From Gnetum montanum (lineage: Eukaryota > Streptophyta > Gnetopsida > Gnetales > Gnetaceae): a stretch of 64,000 nt of DNA. Below the pieces are notes generated by a model. The model was not told where the DNA came from. It saw nothing but the letters and a program-made list of their open reading frames with translations, and did not search any database. The translations under genes were made by a program, and so were the position numbers. Numbering within the stretch: the stretch's first letter is position 1; every line of letters begins with the position of its first letter. The stretch is from NCBI GenBank assembly GCA_015680685.1, contig MNCI01006164.1, forward strand, positions 375,672 to 439,671, read 5' to 3'. Shown here one piece after another: positions 56,722 to 64,000 of this stretch.

Positions 56722-57296
56722 AGTAAAAATCATTAGTGGATTCTTTGTTGGAAGAACCAATCCAAATCAGTATTCCTATTGATTCAACAAAAGCATCTTC
56801 TTCTGAAATGGAATCTGTGCATCAAAAACTATGCATGGAATGTTCAAGATGATGGATGAAGACAAAGATGGAATAGTAAGTGCATCAGAGATATGCATAT
56901 TCTTGGATAGGCTGAAAATGCGAATGCCCATGAAGGAAATAGAATTCATGGTGAATGCCATTTCTAAAAATGGGAACCATTTTTAATACATCAAAAGTTT
57001 GAGGAGATGCATTGTATTTTTTTCAAAGGATGGCAATGATAAGTAAGATGATGAAGGTGGGTTATTGTACATGTTCAATGTGTTTGATGAAAACTAAGAT
57101 GGGGTCATTTTTGCACATGAAATCATTCTACTTCTGGGTAGATATGTAGGCACATGTGATGATGATGATGATGATGATAATGAGGAATAATGGTGATGGC
57201 ATTCTAGAGAAATAATTTGCAAGATTGATCATAACAAAGATGGTGTGATTGATTTTCAGGAATTCAAGCTCCTCATGTCTTCTCTATCCATTTAAT
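56722..57296 (+). pseudogene. Calmodulin-like (EF-hand) protein pseudogene
   Basis: Plus-strand reading, after a frameshift near 56830, gives 'FKMMDEDKDGIVSASEICIF', a canonical EF-hand loop (D-x-D-x-D-G-x-V-x-x-x-E). A worn second hand follows ('IEFMVNAISKNG'). The third is 'FNVFDEN' + stop + 'DGVIFAHEI' and the fourth 'ICKIDHNKDGVIDFQEFKLL'. A (GAT)n microsatellite (57157-57180) with stops breaks the linker before EF4. The upstream part ('SSERELQ', 'SLLEEPIQISIPIDSTKAS') suits a calmodulin-like protein N-terminal extension. Several stops and two frameshifts: not functional. Calmodulin-like proteins are plant Ca2+ sensors. This is the only host-type gene remnant recognised here. Confidence 0.75.
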
Positions 57297-59230
57297 GTTG
57301 ATTCATGCATTCATTCACAGTGTGAAACTGAATTTGAAGTTTTCTATCATATACAAGAAAAAAGCTTGCGAATTTATCCCTCTAAACTTACTCACAAAAT
57401 TCAGTTACAGTCATTTCAATTACATAATTTCTTTATCTCACATGTGTTTGAAACTTTGAAGTAACTATATCTTTTGATGTTTCATTAAAATATTATATGT
57501 AGTTTTGCAAATGTCAAAAGTAACATAACTAGTTTTTGTCTTTTTCAAAAATGAAAAAGAAAATATAGGCTTGCATCAAGGCCAAGCAATTGATATTGGA
57601 GGGTTTGGCTAGGAACATGAAGAGAAAGTTAAAGTTAATCTTTCCAAGAGAAGGTAAATAGACTTAATATTATTATCAAGATAGCAAAGGCTAATGTTAG
57701 TAGTAGAGACTCTAACCTCCTTTGTTTATCATGTAGAAATAAAAGTTAATCTAAATAAGGATCAGATAACATTCCATGATCTAGCAATAAAGATAGGCAT
57801 AGTGCAAAAGGAAAAGCTATAGAAAAAATAATTGCACATCTCAATTATTCCAGGGACATTAGAGTATTAGCCATGAAGCAAGATAATACAAATGTCATAC
57901 TTCTAGATTCATGAGAGTAAGCATGTAAGAAACAAGAGGAGAATGAGAGGAAAATAAAGATGTTTCTGAGAAAGTATAGCTCCTTGAGGCTAAGCTAAGA
58001 GATAGGACCATGATTAGGCACAATTTTCCTCCTCATGCATGTTGGAGAAAGAAGATTAAAATTATAGAATTTCAAAGAACTTTTATGGAGCAAGAAAGAA
58101 CAACACTATCCATGACATGATCCACGAGCAATTGAAGAAATTATGCAATAGCATGGGAGAATTAGGGAAAAAAATAATTAAACTTATAAGCGATGGTATA
58201 AAAGGGAATATTATAAAGTATTGAAAGAAAATAAAGACTTGTGTGTGGATAGAGAAATAAGAAGTCTAATTATTAAACAAACCAAGTTAGAAGATTTATT
58301 TGAAAGTTTTGCCAACAATGTGATGATTACCACATTGGAGGAACAATAAAGAGATTCTTAGGAGGAGCCTATGGAAAATGGAAAAGAGGAAAGATGATGA
58401 TATCTCCGTAGAAGAATTCAAGGCCTAAGAACAAGAACGAGGTAACATCCTTTCAAAGATTCAAACTTTAGCTTTTAACATGCTAGATATAGCTAACTTG
58501 ATCTTAGAGGAAATAAAAGAATGGATTTTGAAGATTTATAGAGATACATAGGATAAGTACTAAGATCTTATGAAGTTAGTTTATTTTATCTTATGAAATA
58601 ACAAAATGAAACTAGCTACCTAGTTTATTTTAATTTTCTCAAGTAGAACCTAGAGAAAATGGCTAAGGACTAGTAGTTGAACTAACTCCTATGTAAGTTG
58701 ATAAAGAAGATGAAGAGGAAGTTGCTAGGGATTACAAATAAGGCTTGCAACACCATGATGTTTTTACATCATTTGTATCTAATGCAAAAACATATTCTTT
58801 ATAAAACATCATAAGTGTAACTAATGTTTCAAGAAATAACATGCAATGTTAAATGTTATGACATGTACTAGTTATAAAACATTTTTAAGATAATAAAGTT
58901 AAAATTTTTATGTTATTTCTAATTAACTATCAATATGTGTTATGATAGCTATAAAAATGACATGATGTAGTAATGTTAAGTAATCACTTATCATTTAACA
59001 TTGTTTGTTAACAATAAGTAATAAATAGTAGAAAAAATGATAAATGTAATGTAAAGTTTCAATATCATCCTAAGAGGTGTTAGTAGATGTCCACTACTTA
59101 GCAGTAACAACAAATAAAAGATTAAGTGCTTAGACACAGAGAGTAAATGTAAATGAATTTTATAAATAATGTGAAACATCAAATATTATGACATGTGCTA
59201 ATTGTGAATGTTATAAGATAATCATATTAT
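57297..59230. other. AT-rich stretch with weak coding-like remains
   Basis: On the plus strand near 58240-58350 a frame reads 'ENKDLCVDREIRSLIIKQTK' and 'LEDLFESFANNVMITTLEE', K/E-rich and helical, but it is short and unplaced. Two related ~40-bp motifs ('ttatgacatgtactagttat' near 58857 and 'ttatgacatgtgctaattgt' near 59187) flank the right half. Nothing could be identified. Confidence 0.35.
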
Positions 59231-59237
59231 CTCATGA

Positions 59238-59600
59238 TTAGGAAAGGAAAATTGAATATCTTAATGTATAGGATATGATACTACATGATTTTGAGCTAGT
59301 CAAGAACATCCTAGCATTTTGTTCAAACCAATATATGATCATGAAAAGGGATTTAGAATATATAAAATCACCTACCATGAATAACAACCTAAGGGAACCT
59401 ATAGCTTCTACTAGCATACCATTAAAGGAAATGAAATTAGTACAAGTTTTATTGAAGGTTACTTGATCATGAAGACAGAGATGCTTTGCAATAGCCCATG
59501 TGATCATGTTAGATCCAGCATCATCATCAACACGTATTAGTGGAATCAAAGCATCAATTAATACACTGGTGGTAATGTAGAGTGGTAGCTAACAAATATC
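59238..59600 (-). pseudogene. Retropepsin-like fragment of a gypsy element (minus)
   Basis: Minus-strand 'IPLIRVDDDAGSNMITWAIA', then 'FISFNGMLVEAIGSLRLLF' and 'DFIYSKSLFMII'. This matches the plan of plant Ty3/gypsy proteases: D-x-G-S-x-x-N near the start, a glycine-rich flap-side strand ('G-S-L-R'), and a hydrophobic end. It is a different family from the Athila-like copies. An open stretch of 103 codons. The gag of the same element lies to the right at 60850-61680. RT is not found to the left. Confidence 0.5.
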
Positions 59601-60849
59601 TTTTGTCTTCAAATTAGTATTAATATTCTTACCATGGAAGTTCAAACTATCTAATCCATAATGAGGGACTTGAAGAAAGGATGATATAGCCTCTGTCTAA
59701 GCTGGAATGTTACTTGGAATTACAATTCTCTTAAGAATATCATATAAAACAACCCAATGCTCTTTAGAAGTTACTATGAGGTTGTACAAGGATAAGTTAG
59801 TTCCTTTCGAATGGATAATAGTGGTCATTTGTTGTAGGACCTTATTATCCATTAATTAAGATTAGTGTAGAGTTGGTGCCATTGTGACTAGCTATATAGA
59901 ATTAGATGAAGGTTGAAAGGTACTCAAAGGAATAGGTTCCTCATGTTGGTAGAAAGAAACCTTCTTTGATGTTTTATAAGGTTGCTTAGATACATCAATA
60001 ACTTGCTTCTTATGTTTATCTATTTATAAATCATTGGTCTATTGGCTATAGGTAAGGATTTTTACCTAAGGTGATAAGAAGAGATGATTAGATATTTGGG
60101 ATATAGTAGGTAAAGGGGTATTTTGATGTTTAACATGGTATGGAATAGGTTGGAAGTAGAAAGGACTAATGGGTTGAGTAATGGAAGTAAAATGATGGGG
60201 ATGGGAATAGTATGAGATATAGCTAGGTTTTAGCTAATTGGAATAGAGTGGATGCTATAAGGAAATAAGAAAGGGTGATTTAAATTTGATGAAGTCATGG
60301 TGTAGGTAGACCAACAAATAATATAAGGCTTTTGAGATTTTCAAAGATATTATTGATGATGCTCATACTCAAAACAATGAATGACATAAGGCTCCTTAGG
60401 TGAGAAGTTACAAGTTTTATATTTTAGCTTCAAAGCTAAAATAGTGTTTCTAGCTTCCAAGGGATTTTAAAATACCTCTAACTACTTATTGTCTAGATGC
60501 ATAGGGGATGGCTCACTTGCCAGTATTGTCTTGTCCTTATTTATGATATCATCCTTCAGATTCCTATAGTTATCTATGTCTTGATTGGCAGTCTTATTAT
60601 AATAATAGTACTTCTACTAGTTATACCACTTAGTCACCTTAGGGTCACCTTCTTACCTCTAAGAAGGATTCAATACTATGAGTTGAATGTGACAATAATG
60701 TGTTCGTTCTTGATTAGAAACTTACTTTCTCTTAAGATGACCATCCCTAAGAAAACTATTAAGTATAGAATACCTCATGGGTATCTTAGTGTATTGATCT
60801 CTATTTCTTTAAGATCAACATTATTGAATTGAAGAAAAATTAGTTGAGA

Positions 60850-61680
60850 AAACATTGTTTTGTCCCTTAGAAAAGGAAGAAATATTTTGTAAAGTTGGTT
60901 GTCCCTTCTCTTGTTTTATAGCCTTATGAGCTTTGTTATGGGTTGATAGGAATTCTTGATCACGACATTGAATGATGACTTTTCAACATGTCTGGTAGTT
61001 ACCAAGTTATCATTTAGAGAATGAGTCTTAGAATAAGTCATCTTCTTTCGAATATAGTCAATGAGTATAGCTTCAATAATGTCCTATAAGTAGCATTCCT
61101 CCAAATGATAAAGTAACTTAGTTAATAGCTATCCATCAAGAAATGAACTTATCAAGATATTCATTTGGAGCTTGATTAATATCTATAAAGAACATAATGC
61201 CAATGCTTTAAGGAACATTGAACTTGAAACATTCAATGAAAGCTATTAACAATTTTTCTAGAGAACTAATAGAGCCATAAGGGCAATGATCTATACCATT
61301 CCAAAGCTCTTCCAAAAAAAGAGTTAGAGAAACCTCTCAGCATGATGTGATGGTAAGGGGCAAGAAGCATGCATTCACTTTTCAATGTGACTACATGATT
61401 CATAGGATCTCTTATTTTATTGTTATACTTTGTAAAAGATGATGGTGAAACTCCCTTGGGTAGGACCAGTAAGGGAATAATAGAAATTATAGGATCACTT
61501 AGGAAATGAGAAAATTTTCTTACATTATCAATGCCTTAGCTACTTTGTTTTCAATGCTTTGGAGATGAACCATAACATCTTTAAGTAGTGCTAACAACTA
61601 TGAATCTATTCTAGAAAAGTGAGAGACAGGTTAAGCTACAATGGCAAATGATGATGTCATAGCTATAGAGGAAAACATGG
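60850..61680 (-). pseudogene. Gag of a second gypsy family (minus), degenerate
   Basis: The minus-strand start 'MFSSIAMTSSFAIVA' near 61677, then 'LKDVMVHLQSIENKVAKAL'. The gag core follows at about 61150-61330: 'LFLEELWNGIDHCPYGSISS' then 'LEKLLIAFIECFKF'. This parallels the L-x-G-x-A-x-x-W-Y...G-S-I-x-S-F...F-I-x-x-F plan of plant retrotransposon gag. 'FIDINQAPNEYLDKFI' follows. Frames are broken by stops and shifts. Confidence 0.55.
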
Positions 61681-62052
61681 TGCATTGCAAGATTAGAAAA
61701 TGCTAAATAGCAATGAAGTAGTAGAAACAAAAAATGGACTAAAAAGGAGGTATGGTTAGTTGAGATTGAAGAATGGAGTATCTAGATCTAAAAAAATGTA
61801 TTGGAAAATAAAAAAGAAAGGAGAATTCTAACATTATTATGAGGAAACAAATGGTAGGATTAAGGAATAGAGCACAAGGAAAGATTGAGTGGTCTCATGC
61901 TACCATAGATCTAGGTGAAGAACTTTGAGCAACTATGACACTGATGTTGTGTATATGATGTGAAAGAGGGTTAGTTTTGCCAAAAATATTTAGCTAATTG
62001 TTCTTCAACTTCAGCTATTAAAGAAACATCTAATTCAAAGGCTACATCCAAA

Positions 62053-63890
62053 AACATCGATGGCTGGAACACCGAGAAGTTATCAAGCACATAGACTAAC
62101 CTCGAGTTTGTAGGAGGGTCGTGCCAGAGAAGATGAAAAAGGGGTGCCCTGAACAGTCTAGTCAAGTAGATAGTGACTTACGTGGTGTCCAGTAACCATT
62201 TGCGAATGATAGTTTTAGAATGTAACATGTAGAGGCTGGAATGGAATAGAACATAAAAAAATGAGCAGCCCAAAATTAGGGGATTTTACTTTTGATTGAA
62301 TGATGAATGTGTACAACTAGTAGGTGGCCTTGGACAAACATAGTTGGGCAATGGAACTATATGGTCATAACTCCTGGAATGTTGCAGATGTGGTGCTAAC
62401 AAGCATGAATGAGCTGATGCTTGGTGGGCTAAAAGCTGTTACACTGTCGGTGGGTGTCATGCTTGAGTGCGAGAGTTGCTAAGAGATTTGAGAGGCTCTA
62501 TTGCTAGGACCTGCCACTCATCAACCTTTTGTTCACCAATCTTCTGCCAAAGCTTACTTCCAAAAGCCCTCCTTAGAATGTCATTTGCTGGGGTATTTAT
62601 AAAGCCAAGAGTGGGAGGAAGACGCGGTCTGGACACCACGTGTCCTAGGCCCCACGTAGCAAGAACGTGGGTATGCCATGCTGGTGTGCTATACTCAAAG
62701 TGTGGTGCTATGCTAATGTGTTACATTGAATGAGACAAGTATAGGAACGAAAAATCTGCCAAGCTGTGACCATATTGCCCGAACCACATGTGCCAGAATC
62801 TAGAGAATCACCCTATTTTGACAAAAAATGCAAAGTGAAGCTTGTGCTCCAAGACTATGTCTTACCTCCTCTTCTGAGTAAGGTCAAGCGTAGGAAAAAC
62901 TTTTGAGGATTGACAAGGGGTGCAAGAAACAAAGCAAATTGTTGCTTTTTGGTAGTCAAGAGGATGTTGGAGGAGATGCTAGAGTAGAAATGCTAGATGA
63001 CAATGAGTTCTAGAAGTTTTGAAGCTGTGCTAGGGCTTCTTCGCAAGTGTTACACTATTTACGCTGCCTAGTTTAGCGGCATAGCATGAACACTAGCCTG
63101 CTATGCTGTGCTATGCTACACAGTGTAGCATAGCGTAGCATCCTTTTGTTAATAATTTTCATCAAAAACTAAGAGCACTATTCTGAGATCTAGCAAGGCA
63201 AGTAACTTCAACAATTGGTAACCATGATTTCCACATCAAAAGAGCCTGAGATCTCCTGGTTTCATGTTTGAACACCTTTTACACTAGATATTCATGCTAC
63301 ATTGTGCTATGCTATGTAGCATAGCACTTGGTTATGCACTGCTTTGCCATCGGACCTTCGTCATGTTCTAGGAACGAAGTGGGATAGGCAACCTTGAAGG
63401 TTGAAGAATAGTCAGATGCACTTTTCATGTCAAAATAGCTTGAAGGAGACTTTTGTTGCCATTAGCACCTTGCTATGCTGTGCTACACCGTGTAGCATAA
63501 CACAATGTAGCATGCAAAGTAAGGTGATTTTTGTGAAAATTGCCATATTTTCTTCATGCTATGCTGATCATACTCCAAGGATGAAGTAGGGAAGACATCC
63601 TTAAAGACTGAATTATTACCAACTGCACCTTCTACATCTGATCCATCACTTGGGAAAGTTTCAGTGCCTCTTGGACTACTACGCTGTGTAGCGTAGCAAG
63701 TCCCATAAATAGAAAAATTGCTGAACTATTTAGTCCATCTTGAACACTTTCGACAACTCCTAGCTTGGCACTTGGGTAAACCAAAAATTGAGACATTTGT
63801 CAAGTTGAACAAGATAAACACTGTAGCAAGCCTAATAGCCCAAGAGATAGAAAATTTGCCGAACTATGTGGTCCACCCTCAATGCCCCAT
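62053..63890 (-). repeat. LTR of the Tat-like family (minus), second copy
   Basis: It aligns with 45144-46851. 'ggctggaacaccgagaagtt' matches 'cgattggaacaccaagacgtt'. 'ggggtgccctgaacagtcta' matches 'gaggtgccctgaatggtcta'. 'ccacgtgtcctaggccccac' matches 'ccacgtgtcctggaccccac'. 'gagatagaaaatttgccgaa' matches 'gagatagaaaacttaccaga'. A minus-strand TATA-like box is at about 62593-62603. It is about 130 bp longer, with additional TAGCATAGC-type inverted repeats (63100-63140, 63300-63330, 63475-63515, 63675-63695). No primer-binding site is seen at 62052, so it is probably a 3' LTR whose element continues past 64000. Confidence 0.7.
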
Positions 63891-64000
63891 TTGTGCAAAC
63901 TAGCCTTGTAACTAGGTGCTACACTGACTATGCTAAAGAGCGTAGCATACACGCCTAGACACAACTTTGTAGGCGTTAGGACTTCCAGGGTGTTAGGCTA
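63891..64000 (-). mobile_element. Start of internal region of second Tat-like element
   Basis: Sequence beyond the inferred LTR edge. It has another GCTATGCTA/TAGCATAC pair near 63927-63950 and no coding frame. The element extends beyond the window. Confidence 0.4.

Noticed and set aside
61860-61920. 'tggtagcatgagaccac' on the minus strand as a Met-tRNA primer site or pararetrovirus remnant
   Set aside because: It needs an insertion to match TGGTATCAGAGC, no LTR ends beside it, and no caulimovirid-type coding sequence was seen around it.
45144-63890. A single 18.7-kb Tat/Ogre-like element with LTRs at 45144-46851 and 62053-63890
   Set aside because: No primer-binding site follows the right LTR on the minus strand. 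The 56.7-62 kb interval is much more AT-rich and older-looking, with a calmodulin-like relic and a gag/protease of another type. Two separate insertions are the simpler reading.

Overview
The window reads as repeat-rich nuclear DNA from a seed plant with a large genome. No bacterial genes, intact host genes or structural RNA genes were recognised. It is AT-rich and packed with nested, decayed LTR retrotransposons. LINE (RTE-type) and tRNA-derived SINE-like fragments lie between them. Nearly every coding stretch is broken by in-frame TAG/TGA/TAA where related copies have CAG/CGA/CAA, as expected for old, methylated DNA decaying by C-to-T change. Lineage names come from my recall of motifs; no database was searched. 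The species cannot be named from this sequence.

Layout. About 1-37.3 kb is a pile of Ty3/gypsy elements of one Athila-like group: LTRs of about 0.75-1.0 kb with TGATGAG...CTCATCA ends, a primer-binding site resembling decayed TTGGCGCCGTTGCC, and gag-PR-RT-RH-IN. After pol comes an extra coiled-coil ORF ('aORF') in the place where Athila elements carry an env-like ORF. Plus-strand pieces: LTR 90-1087; gag tail + aORF + LTR (3331-9037); IN + aORF + LTR (19946-27404); and the most complete copy, 27405-37311. Minus-strand pieces: gag/PR (2160-3330), a tandem LTR-LTR-gag arrangement (9038-13743), LTR 15773-16698, and aORF+LTR (17326-19945). 37.3-39 kb holds LINE and SINE-like debris. 39.1-45.1 kb holds two LTRs of a Ty1/copia family, the second followed by an initiator-Met-tRNA primer-binding site and a copia gag.

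45.1-56.6 kb is a visibly less AT-rich Tat-like Ty3/gypsy element on the minus strand: a 1.7-kb LTR, a long 3' untranslated region, a minisatellite, and RT / RNase H / second RNase H / integrase. Upstream of RT there is a second minisatellite with the same core. Beyond that, on the opposite strand, lies a multi-exon gene-like locus (52.85-56.63 kb). Four of its five predicted introns join exons in phase. I do not recognise its product. Its introns carry the same TAGCATAGC palindromes as the element's LTRs, so it probably travels with the element.

56.7-57.3 kb is a dead calmodulin-like (EF-hand) gene. 59.2-61.7 kb holds remains of a second gypsy gag/protease on the minus strand. 62.05-63.9 kb is another LTR of the Tat-like family whose body continues beyond the window. 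No gene here looks functional as it stands; the antisense spliced locus and the Tat-like pol are the best preserved.
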